64,000 bases of DNA from assembly GCF_025753815.1 (NCBI RefSeq), contig NZ_JAOWRF010000405.1:23130-87129 (forward strand). Reading direction: 5' to 3'. Of this stretch, positions 27,667-35,799 are shown piece by piece. Every line of letters begins with the position of its first letter. The stretch's first letter is position 1. The notes beneath the pieces are model-generated. The model saw only the letters and a list, made by a program, of their open reading frames with translations. It ran no database searches and had not been told where the DNA came from. The DNA comes from Plectonema radiosum NIES-515. GTDB taxonomy: Bacteria > Cyanobacteriota > Cyanobacteriia > Cyanobacteriales > Nostocaceae. The translations under genes and the position numbers were made by a program.

Positions 27667-28884
27667 ATGAGTCGTATTATATTCATGAATGTTTCGGCTG
27701 CCGGACACATTATCCCAACCTTTGGATTGGTGACGGAGCTAATTAACAGAGGTGAAGAGGTAATTTATTACGAGGTTGACCGTTTTCAGAAAGAAATCGA
27801 GATATTTGGAGCTTCTTTCCGTTGCTATCCTCAGCTAAATCCTGAGACAGCACCACCAGCCGAAAACGAAATGTCTCTGGTGTCCTCTTTAACTTGGTGC
27901 GCTCACCAGATGCTGCCTGCACTTTTAGAATCAGTCCGTGAAGAAAAGCCAGATTACATCATTCATGACTCTCTGTGTCTTTGGGGAAGATTAGTAGCGC
28001 AGTTGCTGAATATTCCCGCTGTCAATTCCATTGCTACCGCTGCTTTCACTCCGCAAAGTTTTTATGAATGTCCCAGACTAAGAAAGAAACTTCCGCGATT
28101 CTTAAAAGAGGCAGCAGGCAGCATGAAGCACTATCGTCAACATCAACGAGAGCTACGAAAAACTTACGGTGTGTCCCCGATTAAATTTATTGATACCTTC
28201 ACTAATATTGAACCTCTAAATATTTGTTATTTACCACCAGAACTTCAGCCTCATAGCGATAAATTCGACGAGCGGTTTCATTTTGTCGGTCCGTGCAATC
28301 CGGTGCGGGCGATGGAATATGATTTCCCAATGGAGCAATTGCATTCATCCAAGCTAATTCTGATTTCATTTGGCAACATTCACGATCCAGGTTTGGCATT
28401 TTATCAAAGCTGCATTCAGGCTTTTGGCAGCATTGATGCTCAGGTGATAATGCTGTTGAGTCCGGGAATGGATGCTGCGCTTTTGGGAGATATCCCAGAA
28501 AACTTTATAATTCGACCTACGGGTACTGTTCCCCAACTAAAGATATTAGAGCGTGCTAGTCTGTTCATTATGCACGGAGCGGGAGGGGGAGCGCGAGAGG
28601 CTGTCTGGTACTCGGTGCCGATGATTGCAGTTCCCCAAACTTATGAGCAGGAGATCATTTCACACCGCATTGAGGAGCAGGGTGCGGGAATTATGATTTT
28701 ACCAGAAGATGTGACAGCCGAACGTTTGCGACATACGGCAGAGCAAATTCTAGGCGATCGCTCTTTTGTCACAAACAGCGATCGTTTAGGTGACGCTTGT
28801 CGCTCTGCTGGAGGAGCAAAACGAGCGGTGGATGAAATTCTGCGATATGTTCATAACACTAGTACATTCTCAAAAGATGTCTAA
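27667..28884 (+). CDS. GT1-family (macrolide-type) glycosyltransferase
   Basis: A 405-aa protein starting at ATG 27667, because MSRIIFMNVSAAGHIIPTFG is the family N-terminus with its conserved GHxxP; the longer frame has an implausible head. The C-terminal nucleotide-sugar region reads GTVPQLKILERASLFIMHGA, then GGGAREAVWYSVPMIAVPQ, matching the MGT/UGT donor site. H-G-A-G-G-G-A replaces the more usual H-G-G-x-x-S. It transfers a sugar to a small acceptor and is the last cargo gene before the right end of the nifK element. Confidence 0.88.
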   Translation: MSRIIFMNVSAAGHIIPTFGLVTELINRGEEVIYYEVDRFQKEIEIFGASFRCYPQLNPETAPPAENEMSLVSSLTWCAHQMLPALLESVREEKPDYIIHDSLCLWGRLVAQLLNIPAVNSIATAAFTPQSFYECPRLRKKLPRFLKEAAGSMKHYRQHQRELRKTYGVSPIKFIDTFTNIEPLNICYLPPELQPHSDKFDERFHFVGPCNPVRAMEYDFPMEQLHSSKLILISFGNIHDPGLAFYQSCIQAFGSIDAQVIMLLSPGMDAALLGDIPENFIIRPTGTVPQLKILERASLFIMHGAGGGAREAVWYSVPMIAVPQTYEQEIISHRIEEQGAGIMILPEDVTAERLRHTAEQILGDRSFVTNSDRLGDACRSAGGAKRAVDEILRYVHNTSTFSKDV

Positions 28885-28889
28885 TAGAC

Positions 28890-29008
28890 ATCTCCAGAAA
28901 AGATGTAAAGACGTAGCACTTGGTAGTCTCTACAAGGATTTCGGGCAACGCATAATTAATTTATACCAGATGTCTAATGTAGAGACGTTACATGTAACGT
29001 CTCCTGGG
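28890..29008. repeat. Two dispersed palindromic repeats at the right end of the nifK element
   Basis: A GACGTAGCACTTGGTAGTC unit followed by TTCGGGCAACGCATAATTAA (28907-28955) sits beside GTAGAGACGTTACATGTAAC (28980-29005). Both belong to the family found outside the element, so they are not element-specific. Confidence 0.7.
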
Positions 29009-29051
29009 CTTTGCAGATATAATCGTCTGTCAGGAATAGTTCTATATTTAA

Positions 29052-30356
29052 TTAACCTGATAGCAAACACATTAAAGACCGCATGTGCCACAAATCTTTA
29101 CCAGCCCACAGAGTAGCACTCTTACCGTTAGAGTAAGAAGCTAGCAACTCTTTGAGTTCTTTATCAAAGTTTTCATTGCTGTTGTGGACAAGGATATGCA
29201 CGGGTTCAGCACCCATTTCCAGCATGAAGCCAACTACGCTGTAAACTAAATCTGGATCGCCGTAGATAGCGAAGCGCTTGCCGTGTAACCATGAATGGGA
29301 GTCAGTCATCGCATCAACTGCGCGACCACGTTCGATTTCTAGTTCTTTGGGAATGGGTTTACCAGTCAGTTCGCTGAGTTTCATCAAGAACTCATCAGTA
29401 CCTTTGATACCCCAAGGACGAGAAACAACAGTTGGTTGCTTCCACTCTTTTTCAATGTATTCGCGGGTTTTGGCGGTAGAGTGCGCTTGCAGAGCGATTG
29501 TGGCTTTACCATTAATCGAATCTGCTGCATCTTCCAGTTTTGTACCACCTGGGTACATATCAAATTCACCTGTGTTGGGTGAATCCAGATAATCGCTGTT
29601 ATCTGCCAAGATGGTGTAATCGATGCCCATCATGTCGCAAATCCGCTTGATTTCCCGGTTGTTACCAACGTAGGTATCAAAGCCAGGAATAAAGTTGATT
29701 TTGCCATTGCTGGTTTCTTTCTTCTGACCTGCGGTCAAGTTAGAAAGAATACCCTTCATCATGTTATCATAGCCAGTGATGTGGGAACCAACAAAGCTAG
29801 GAGTGTGAGCATAAGGTACTGGGAAGTCTTGAGGAACTGAACCAGCACTCTTAGAGCTGTTGATGAAAGCTTGCAAGTCATCACCGATAACTTCTGCCAT
29901 ACAGGTAGTGCAGACAGCAATCATCTTTGGCTTGTAGAGTTGGTAAGAGTTTGCCAAGCCATCAATCATGTTTTGCAGACCACCAAACACCGCTGCGTCT
30001 TCTGTCATTGAAGAACTGACACCAGAAAACGGTTCTTTGTAGTGACGGGTTAAGTGGGTGCGGAAGTAAGCAACGCAACCTTGAGAACCTTGGACAAAAG
30101 GTAGAGTGCCTTCAAAACCAACAGCAGCGAAGATTGCACCCAATGGTTGGCAACCTTTAGCGGGGTTGACGGTCAATGCTTCACGAGCGAAGTTCTTTTC
30201 ACGATAGTCCCAACCCTTCGTCCATTCTGCAACACGCGCAACTTCTTCGGCGCTGTGTCCGTTTTCAAATTGCTTTTTGTTTTCAAATAACTGTTGGTAT
30301 TCCGGTTGGTGGAATAGTTCGACGTGATCTTGAATATTTTCCGGATTCTGAGGCAT
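29052..30356 (-). CDS. nifK: NifK, N-terminal fragment (gene split by the nifK element)
   Basis: Beta subunit of the MoFe protein, which binds the P-cluster with NifD. P-cluster cysteines are visible in NPAKGCQPLGA, GSQGCVAYFRTH and VCTTCMAEVIGDD. The start at 30356 has GGAG 10-13 nt upstream. NifK-like sequence runs to about residue 427 (GKDLWHMRSL). The last codons to the stop at 29052 (MCLLSG) come from the element. The remaining 85 residues lie at 1852-2119. Until excision the chain would lack its C-terminal sixth. Confidence 0.96.
   Translation of the reverse strand: MPQNPENIQDHVELFHQPEYQQLFENKKQFENGHSAEEVARVAEWTKGWDYREKNFAREALTVNPAKGCQPLGAIFAAVGFEGTLPFVQGSQGCVAYFRTHLTRHYKEPFSGVSSSMTEDAAVFGGLQNMIDGLANSYQLYKPKMIAVCTTCMAEVIGDDLQAFINSSKSAGSVPQDFPVPYAHTPSFVGSHITGYDNMMKGILSNLTAGQKKETSNGKINFIPGFDTYVGNNREIKRICDMMGIDYTILADNSDYLDSPNTGEFDMYPGGTKLEDAADSINGKATIALQAHSTAKTREYIEKEWKQPTVVSRPWGIKGTDEFLMKLSELTGKPIPKELEIERGRAVDAMTDSHSWLHGKRFAIYGDPDLVYSVVGFMLEMGAEPVHILVHNSNENFDKELKELLASYSNGKSATLWAGKDLWHMRSLMCLLSG
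29076..29088. repeat. Right core direct repeat of the nifK element
   Basis: AGACCGCATGTGC, identical to 2107-2119. It is preceded 12 bp inside by ACCTGATAG, the inverted counterpart of CTATCAGGT next to the left core. Confidence 0.92.
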
Positions 30357-30556
30357 TTCTAGTTCTCCAAGCTGCTGTAGTCGTTACGTGAGGGGAGGAG
30401 CGGTGGGATTTCCCGCATCTTACAAGGGATGGAAAGCGGGAATATGATTCAAAAGTCAGAATGCAAAACTCAGAACTTTGAATTTTGAATTTTGAATTTT
30501 GTATTCCCAACTTTCTCCTGGGGTTTTAGCCCCAGGCTATCCCTTTTGCGATTTTT

Positions 30557-30707
30557 TTAGGCGATCGCCGGTTCTGCTGTTTTAGCTTCTGCTTTTTTGC
30601 TCCAAGGAGCACCAATTAATCCCCAGGTTGGGCTGTTCAATGCTAGATCCATATCGCGAGCGAAGATAGCAAAGCCATCATAACCGTGATAAGGACCGGA
30701 GTAATCC
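30557..30707 (-). CDS. nifD: NifD, C-terminal fragment (gene split by the nifD element)
   Basis: This encodes the final ~50 residues of NifD after the crossover: [20 protein letters not shown], then [15 protein letters not shown] and an Ala-rich end. It has no start codon. Joined to 42853-44204 at the 11-bp repeat it gives 1352 + 151 nt = 501 codons including stop, in frame, reading [11 protein letters not shown] across the junction. It is missed by ORF finders because it is short and startless. Confidence 0.95.
30697..30707. repeat. Left core direct repeat of the nifD element
   Basis: CGGAGTAATCC, identical to 42842-42852. It lies in the codons for D-Y-S of NifD. Confidence 0.95.
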
Positions 30708-30728
30708 TTTTGATGATTTAATAGCTTC

Positions 30729-30816
30729 AAATAGCCTAATGTTTACAGTAAGCAGTGTGAGTTTTAAGCATTGTTCGCTGATAACACATTTATTTTTAGG
30801 CTAAATATAGGCTAAA
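30729..30816. promoter_or_regulatory. AGGCTA motifs between the core site and xisA
   Basis: AAATAGCCTAA (30729-30739) and TTTAGGCTAAATATAGGCTA (30795-30814) lie inside the left end. TTTAGGCTAGAAATAGGCT recurs inside the right end at 42760-42778. Motifs shared by both ends of an element are candidates for recombinase arm-type sites. They overlap the xisA leader and could also be regulatory. Confidence 0.5.
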
Positions 30817-30825
30817 AATACAGCG

Positions 30826-32244
30826 ATGCATAACCAGGATTTTGACAAATATCAACAAGCTTTTGCAGACTTGGAGCCATTTTCATCTACCGATGGCAGT
30901 TTTCTTGGTTCCAGTCTGCAAGCACAGCAGCAAAGAGAGCATATGAGAACAAAAGTACTATTAGAGTTAGAGAAAGTTAATCAACGTTTGAAGTCTGCAA
31001 AGGCAAAGGTGACAATCAGGGAATCAAATGGAAGTCTGCAATTACGAGCTACCTTACCCATTAAACCGGGAGATAAAGACACAAACGGCACTGGAAGAAA
31101 ACAATACAATATCAGCTTGAATATTCCTGCTAATTTGGATGGATTAAAAACGGCTGAGGAAGAAGCATACGAATTAGGAAAGTTAATTGCAAGGCATACA
31201 TTTGAATGGAATGAGAAATATTTAGGTAATGAAGCACTTAAAAAAGACTTTAAAACAATAGGAGAGTTATTAGAAGAATTTGAAAATGAGTATTTCAAAA
31301 CTCATAAACGCACCACAAAAAGCGAACATACTTTCTTTTATTATTTTTCTCGAACTAAGCGATTTACTAATAATCAAGATTTAGCTACTCCAGAAAATCT
31401 GATAAATTCAATTGAAAAAATTGAGAAAGAATGGGCTAGATATAATGCAATGAGAGCTATTTCTGCATTTTGCATAACATTCAAAATCGAAGTTGATTTA
31501 TCTAGGTTTTCCAAAATGCCTGAGAATAATTCCCGGAATATACCAAGTGATGTGGAAATATCCGCCGGAATTATCAAGTTTGCAGATTATCTGAATAACA
31601 GAGGTAATCAAGTTAATCCAGATGTGAAAGATAGTTGGCAGCTTTGGCGATGGACTTATGGAATGTTAGCAACTTTTGGTTTACGTCCACGAGAACTTTT
31701 CATTAATCCTGATATCGATTGGTGGTTAAACGAAGAAAATGCAGACATGACATGGAAGGTAAATAAAGAGTGTAAAACTGGCGAAAGACAAGCATTACCT
31801 TTACATAAAGAATGGATTGCAGACTTTAATTTAAGAAATCCTAAATATTTAGAAATGCTGGCAATAACAATTAGTAAAAAAGATAAAAATAATCATGCAG
31901 AGATAACGGCATTAACACAACGAGTTAGTTGGTGGTTTCGGAAAATTGGATTGGATTTTAAGCCGTATGATTTACGTCATGCGTGGGCAATTAGGGCACA
32001 TATTTTAGGAATTCCAATTAAAGCAGCAGCAGATAATTTAGGACATAGTGTGCAAGTTCACACCCAAACTTATCAACGTTGGTTCTCGTTAGATATGCGG
32101 AAGTTAGCGATTAATCAAGCTTTGAGTAAGAGGGATGAAGTTGAGTTGATGAGGGAGGAGAATGCTAAGTTGAGGATGGAGAATGAAAGGTTGAAAATGG
32201 AGATTGAGAAGTTGAAAATGGAGATGGTTTATAAGCGGAGTTAA
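30826..32244 (+). CDS. xisA: XisA tyrosine recombinase (nifD element excisase)
   Basis: A 472-aa phage-integrase-type recombinase. The catalytic Arg lies in FGLRPREL near residue 287. The H-x-x-R box is DLRHAWAIRAHILGIP near residue 385, followed by DNLGHSVQVHTQTYQRW with the second His and the Tyr nucleophile near residue 425. The C-terminus is a Met/Glu/Lys coiled coil. In Anabaena XisA excises the 11-kb nifD element at the same core repeat during heterocyst formation. Location, orientation and core sequence all agree. Internal Mets could give a shorter product. Confidence 0.95.
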   Translation: MHNQDFDKYQQAFADLEPFSSTDGSFLGSSLQAQQQREHMRTKVLLELEKVNQRLKSAKAKVTIRESNGSLQLRATLPIKPGDKDTNGTGRKQYNISLNIPANLDGLKTAEEEAYELGKLIARHTFEWNEKYLGNEALKKDFKTIGELLEEFENEYFKTHKRTTKSEHTFFYYFSRTKRFTNNQDLATPENLINSIEKIEKEWARYNAMRAISAFCITFKIEVDLSRFSKMPENNSRNIPSDVEISAGIIKFADYLNNRGNQVNPDVKDSWQLWRWTYGMLATFGLRPRELFINPDIDWWLNEENADMTWKVNKECKTGERQALPLHKEWIADFNLRNPKYLEMLAITISKKDKNNHAEITALTQRVSWWFRKIGLDFKPYDLRHAWAIRAHILGIPIKAAADNLGHSVQVHTQTYQRWFSLDMRKLAINQALSKRDEVELMREENAKLRMENERLKMEIEKLKMEMVYKRS

Positions 32245-32329
32245 GTTTACTGATAAATCATACCAATTTTAGATAATTTGCTATGATTTATGGGTGAAAA
32301 CTCATCAAAATAAACTCATTAAGATATTT

Positions 32330-32614
32330 ATGCCGGCTACTGACATTGGAACACTGATTGTTAAGTCACCTGAAACTCTAGGGGGTCGTCCCCGCATTGC
32401 TGGTACTAGAGTTTCTGTTCAACGCATCACAGCTTGGTACAAACTTGGGCTGAATGCAGAAGAAATTGCTGAACGCATGGGAAATGTAAATCTTACACAG
32501 GTTTATGCTGCTCTAACTTATTATCACGCTAATCGAGAGGAAATTGAGGCGTATATTTCTGCTGAAAAAGCAGATTACAAGCGGTTAGCTACAGAAATGG
32601 AGCAAGCAATATGA
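32330..32614 (+). CDS. DUF433 antitoxin
   Basis: A 94-aa protein with the DUF433 helix-turn-helix core: LGGRPRIAGTRVSVQRITAW near residue 20, then GLNAEEIAERMGNVNLTQVY. ATG 32330 fits the family better than GTG 32294. Its stop overlaps the next start (ATGA). DUF433 proteins pair with DUF5615 PIN-like toxins, exactly as here. Confidence 0.87.
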   Translation: MPATDIGTLIVKSPETLGGRPRIAGTRVSVQRITAWYKLGLNAEEIAERMGNVNLTQVYAALTYYHANREEIEAYISAEKADYKRLATEMEQAI

Positions 32615-32979
32615 GTCCAATTCGATTATTTATTGATGAAGACTCAATGGATCAGCGATTTATTAAAGCATTGAGAGCGAGGGGAGTAGACGTTACAAGT
32701 GTTGGTGAGGTTGAAACGATCAGTTCTAGCGATAAGGAACAACTGACTTTAGCAACTGAACTGCAAAGAGTTTTATACACATTCAATGTTGGTGATTTTT
32801 GCCAGTTACACAGCATCCACATACAAGAGAAACGAAGTCATGCAGGGATTATAATTTCATCGCAGGATTACTCGATTGGTGAACAAATGCGAAGAGTACT
32901 CAAGCTGATGGCAGCTAAGTCAGCCGAAGAGATGATAAATCAATTGGTATTTCTCAGTAATTACTCTGGAGAAATATAA
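32611..32979 (+). CDS. DUF5615 PIN-like toxin
   Basis: A 122-aa protein. RLFIDEDSMDQRFIKALRAR gives the first acidic residues of the PIN-like fold. SSDKEQLTLATELQRVLYTF follows, then NVGDFCQLH with an acidic site, and HAGIIISSQDYSIGEQMRR. It is the presumed RNase toxin partner of the DUF433 protein, overlapping it by 4 nt. The catalytic pattern looks complete, so it may be active. Confidence 0.85.
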   Translation: MSPIRLFIDEDSMDQRFIKALRARGVDVTSVGEVETISSSDKEQLTLATELQRVLYTFNVGDFCQLHSIHIQEKRSHAGIIISSQDYSIGEQMRRVLKLMAAKSAEEMINQLVFLSNYSGEI

Positions 32980-33096
32980 ATATAGTTCATAATATACGTA
33001 AAATGTGATTGTATTTTAAGCCTTATACTATTATTTATTTAGGACTTACGCACGAATAATCGAATAACGAATCGCACTCCTATCACAGAGGTAACA

Positions 33097-33309
33097 ATGG
33101 AAATTCATGAACTTAAAGCATTAATTAAAGAGAGCATACGGTCCGTTTTGCGAGAAGAGCGAATGTTGCTCTGTCAAGTTCTCATACCCTATGTGAGTGA
33201 TGAAGAACAAGCAGAACTGAATGAAATCTTTGGTTCACCATCAGACTATGAAGAAGAGGAATCAGTTGATATGACAGAGTGGGTCAGATATGGCAATCAA
33301 ATTTCGTAA
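33097..33309 (+). CDS. Small antitoxin-like protein upstream of a RelE-type toxin
   Basis: A 70-aa protein. An N-terminal helix (ELKALIKESIRSVLREERML) precedes a short acidic tail (PSDYEEEESVDMTEW). Its 3' end overlaps the toxin start by 20 nt, a typical antitoxin-toxin arrangement. No classical DNA-binding motif is obvious. With its toxin gene broken, it may be free of selection. Confidence 0.65.
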   Translation: MEIHELKALIKESIRSVLREERMLLCQVLIPYVSDEEQAELNEIFGSPSDYEEEESVDMTEWVRYGNQIS

Positions 33310-33569
33310 AAATGCGATTAAGTTTTTAGAAAAGGCAAATATTGAAGATACTGCGAAAATTCATTCTTCAACTCAACCAACTTCTGCTTTTTGTTGAGGA
33401 ACAGGGGATTATTCCCTTCACAGACCTTGACATTAAAAAAATGAAGGGAGATTGGGAAGGATTTTATAGACTGCGGATTGGTAAAATGAGAATTATCTTT
33501 ACAGTTAATATTGATTCGGGTGAAATTGAAATTTATACCATTGGCATGAGAGGAGATGTTTATAAATAA
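33290..33569 (+). pseudogene. RelE/ParE-type toxin, frameshifted
   Basis: From ATG 33290 the frame reads MAIKFRKNAIKFLEKANIED, then TAKI, and hits TGA after 35 codons. The next frame continues FILQLNQLLLFVEEQGIIPF and KMKGDWEGFYRLRIGKMRII, then FTVNIDSGEIEIYTIGMRGD to the stop at 33569. That is the RelE core, with the strand carrying R-L-R-I-G-x-x-R. A one-base shift near 33350-33355 separates the halves. It is either a genuine inactivation or a sequencing error. Confidence 0.82.
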
Positions 33570-33640
33570 GGACTGTTTTAGCAAGTTTAGATATTATCTG
33601 ACCTTATCACCGCAGCAAAATAGAATAATTATGCTTGCAA

Positions 33641-34132
33641 TTAAAATTGCTTAACGACCTCTAAGGGTAAATCTAACGCTTCTGCAATTTGCTCGTCATT
33701 TAAACCAAACTGCCGTAACTTATCAATTTTAGCTTGATTGTTGCTACGTTGCAGGGAGTTATAAATATCAGAATTATTTTTATTTGATTTAATTTTAGGT
33801 TGTTTGGAGCTAACGTTTATACAGCCAACTATATTACTATTAATTCTACTATTATCACCCAAAGAAATATTGACATTTCCTTGACGTTCTAGAACTGATT
33901 TAAGATTACCTTTATCAACTGGCTCATCAAAAATATTAGATAACATTTGCAAAAGTTCGTAACCTATATCTTTTGCATGACCTGCGCTACAACCACAAAT
34001 GTCTGCAATATCAGAATACGTTTGATGCTTTAGTGTTCCCTCAATAACTCCACGCTGCAAATCATTGAGATGCTTACCTGTTTTAAGATAAACAGCGTCA
34101 TCCACAAATTGTAATAGTTCGTGAACTTGCAT
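33641..34132 (-). CDS. vMAP-type HTH domain protein
   Basis: A 163-aa protein. The N-terminal ~85 residues (ELLQFVDDAVYLKTGKHLND, LQRGVIEGTLKHQTYSDIAD, GHAKDIGYELLQMLSNIF) match the N-terminal domain of cyanobacterial vWA-MoxR-associated proteins. There it is normally joined to NTPase or WD40/TPR modules. Here it stands alone with a low-complexity linker and a C-terminal helix pair (KIDKLRQFGLNDEQIAEALD). It is divergent from the four-gene AAA+ operon and could be its regulator or sensor. Confidence 0.72.
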   Translation of the reverse strand: MQVHELLQFVDDAVYLKTGKHLNDLQRGVIEGTLKHQTYSDIADICGCSAGHAKDIGYELLQMLSNIFDEPVDKGNLKSVLERQGNVNISLGDNSRINSNIVGCINVSSKQPKIKSNKNNSDIYNSLQRSNNQAKIDKLRQFGLNDEQIAEALDLPLEVVKQF

Positions 34133-34324
34133 ACTTAGGTATGTAAAGTATCACAAAATATTTTAGCAGACTTTATCCGTATTTTTCACACTTTTTCCGT
34201 CCTTTTAATATTTTTTTTTACAATCCGCTATTTTCCGCTTTTCATGTTTATTGCGATCGGTTTAGTATAGAAAAAAATAAAAGAAAAATCAGTATGTTCT
34301 AAAACAAGTAAATCGAAAGAAATT

Positions 34325-34756
34325 ATGTGGGATATTCTATTGCAAGCCGCAGCAGCATTTGTCGTCGGCGCAACTGTGAGTTATGGGTTTGCAACCATAG
34401 TTGAAGCTTTATCAAGAGCTTTTTCTAAGCTGTGGGAAAATCTTGTCATAGCATCTCAGGAAATTTTTGGATATCTCAGAGAAGCTACTAAATATTACTT
34501 GGCATTAGTGGCTCAGTTTTTAGACAATAACTGGTCAGAGATTGAATCATATCTTCGACAAGAGTTTGGTTATCGAAGTGAGTGGCTAATCGGAATTTTT
34601 CGAGATGGTTTGGATATCTTAATTGCGATCGCTGATCCGAATCAGCAACATAAAAATCCAGTTGTTATTTCTATCACGGCTTTAGATAGTAAGCAACAAG
34701 CTGAGGTACAACTACCTACAATTCAGAATCCAATTGTAACCGCACTAACTGTATAA
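34325..34756 (+). CDS. Unknown small membrane-associated protein (AAA operon gene 1)
   Basis: A 143-aa protein of unrecognised family. Residues 1-30 (WDILLQAAAAFVVGATVSYG) form a hydrophobic helix, then amphipathic helices (LSRAFSKLWENLVIASQEIF, REATKYYLALVAQFLDNNWS). A short beta-like C-terminus (NPVVISITALDSKQQAEVQL) closes it. It is the first gene of a run of four with gaps of 28, 46 and 54 bp that ends in an AAA+ ATPase. It probably sits at the membrane. Confidence 0.7.
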   Translation: MWDILLQAAAAFVVGATVSYGFATIVEALSRAFSKLWENLVIASQEIFGYLREATKYYLALVAQFLDNNWSEIESYLRQEFGYRSEWLIGIFRDGLDILIAIADPNQQHKNPVVISITALDSKQQAEVQLPTIQNPIVTALTV

Positions 34757-34784
34757 TTTCACATCATATTGAAGGTATCTTAAA

Positions 34785-35126
34785 ATGGGCTTATTTACAT
34801 GGTTGGGTAGCATCCTAGATGAGTTGATTTCATGGCTAGGAAAAGAAGTTGCTGATTTTCTAGAAGGTTTGCTATATGCCATCCAAGCAGTATGGGATGT
34901 AGCAATTGCTAGTGTTTTAATTTCAGTATTTGGTGCAGATGCTGTCTTATATGCAATCTTTATAAGAGGAGAAATAGCAGGCGAAACTTTAATGGAGATT
35001 TGGGACCCCAGATACCACGACAGCAAACCTTCGCAAGTTTTTACTATTAAGCAAGCACCTCAAGACTCTCCTTTACCCACTCAGCGATCTGAATCCAAAA
35101 AAGTAGCTTTGGAAAATTGGGCGTGA
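34785..35126 (+). CDS. Unknown small amphipathic protein (AAA operon gene 2)
   Basis: A 113-aa protein. The first 75 residues alternate hydrophobic and acidic positions (MGLFTWLGSILDELISWLGK, then VWDVAIASVLISVFGADAVL), which suggests membrane-active or membrane-lying helices. A polar tail with Pro/Ser/Lys follows. It is not recognised. Start and ribosome-binding site (AAGGTATC) fit. It shares the general composition of gene 1 and may oligomerise with it. Confidence 0.66.
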   Translation: MGLFTWLGSILDELISWLGKEVADFLEGLLYAIQAVWDVAIASVLISVFGADAVLYAIFIRGEIAGETLMEIWDPRYHDSKPSQVFTIKQAPQDSPLPTQRSESKKVALENWA

Positions 35127-35172
35127 AGTTTTTAGATATTTATCAACCATTTACATATAATCAGGATTATTT

Positions 35173-35745
35173 ATGACAGGCTATTCTGAGAACATTTACA
35201 CAGCAGTTGGTTTTCGTTCCTCTGAACCGGATGGAAGTTTAAAAATAATTGAAATATTTGGCTTATCTGGTCAAAGAATTAACGATAATCAAGTCGTTGT
35301 CACCCCCAAGACGCAAACTTTTTTTGATGATTTAATAGTTAGAAAAATTTTTCGTCAAAGTTGCCGCATCAGAAAATGTGACTTTAAAAGTCTCAAAATA
35401 TGGCTTTATGATACTAAAATTATGAATAAAGACAGGAGTTATGATCTGCCTAAGATTGACGAGCATGATTTAGTAATACGCTCAAACGTTCCTTATTCAA
35501 ATTTAGAACAAATTTACGTTCTTGATAATAATTTAAAAGGCGATGAATATCAGGAATGGCGGAGTATTGCTGAAGAACTTTTTACACCCTTATTTTTGGG
35601 ATTTGTAGCTCCTCCAGAAGCACCAGAAATCATTGCTGAAAATCCTATCGTCAAGACTATTGGCTCTTTATTTGAGCCTTTAGATCCTTATGGAAAAATG
35701 AAACAAAAGATTTTGTTTAATTCTTTGATTATTCAGATCGATTGA
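35173..35745 (+). CDS. Unknown soluble protein (AAA operon gene 3)
   Basis: A 190-aa, apparently soluble mixed alpha/beta protein (SLKIIEIFGLSGQRINDNQV, IRKCDFKSLKIWLYDTKIMN, NLEQIYVLDNNLKGDEYQEW). A Pro-rich segment (GFVAPPEAPEIIAENP) precedes a helical end. No motif is recognised. Its position directly before the ATPase suggests a substrate, adaptor or structural component of the same complex. Confidence 0.66.
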   Translation: MTGYSENIYTAVGFRSSEPDGSLKIIEIFGLSGQRINDNQVVVTPKTQTFFDDLIVRKIFRQSCRIRKCDFKSLKIWLYDTKIMNKDRSYDLPKIDEHDLVIRSNVPYSNLEQIYVLDNNLKGDEYQEWRSIAEELFTPLFLGFVAPPEAPEIIAENPIVKTIGSLFEPLDPYGKMKQKILFNSLIIQID

Positions 35746-35799
35746 TAAAATCCCATTAACTCTAATTCCTGATTTAGAATATTTATTGGAGAAATTGCA

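Larger units (their letters stand above)
2107..29088. mobile_element. nifK excision element (26,969 bp)
   Basis: The element is bounded by 13-bp direct repeats AGACCGCATGTGC inside nifK coding sequence. A serine recombinase starts 44 bp inside the left repeat. Removing one repeat plus the intervening DNA restores a 511-aa NifK. Just inside the cores are inverted 9-mers, CTATCAGGT (2123-2131) and ACCTGATAG (29055-29063), candidate recombinase arm sites. The cargo is a mixed natural-product/glycan gene set with a decayed middle, and is unrelated to nitrogen fixation. By analogy with known nifD, fdxN and hupL elements it should be excised in differentiating heterocysts and kept in vegetative cells. 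Confidence 0.93.
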
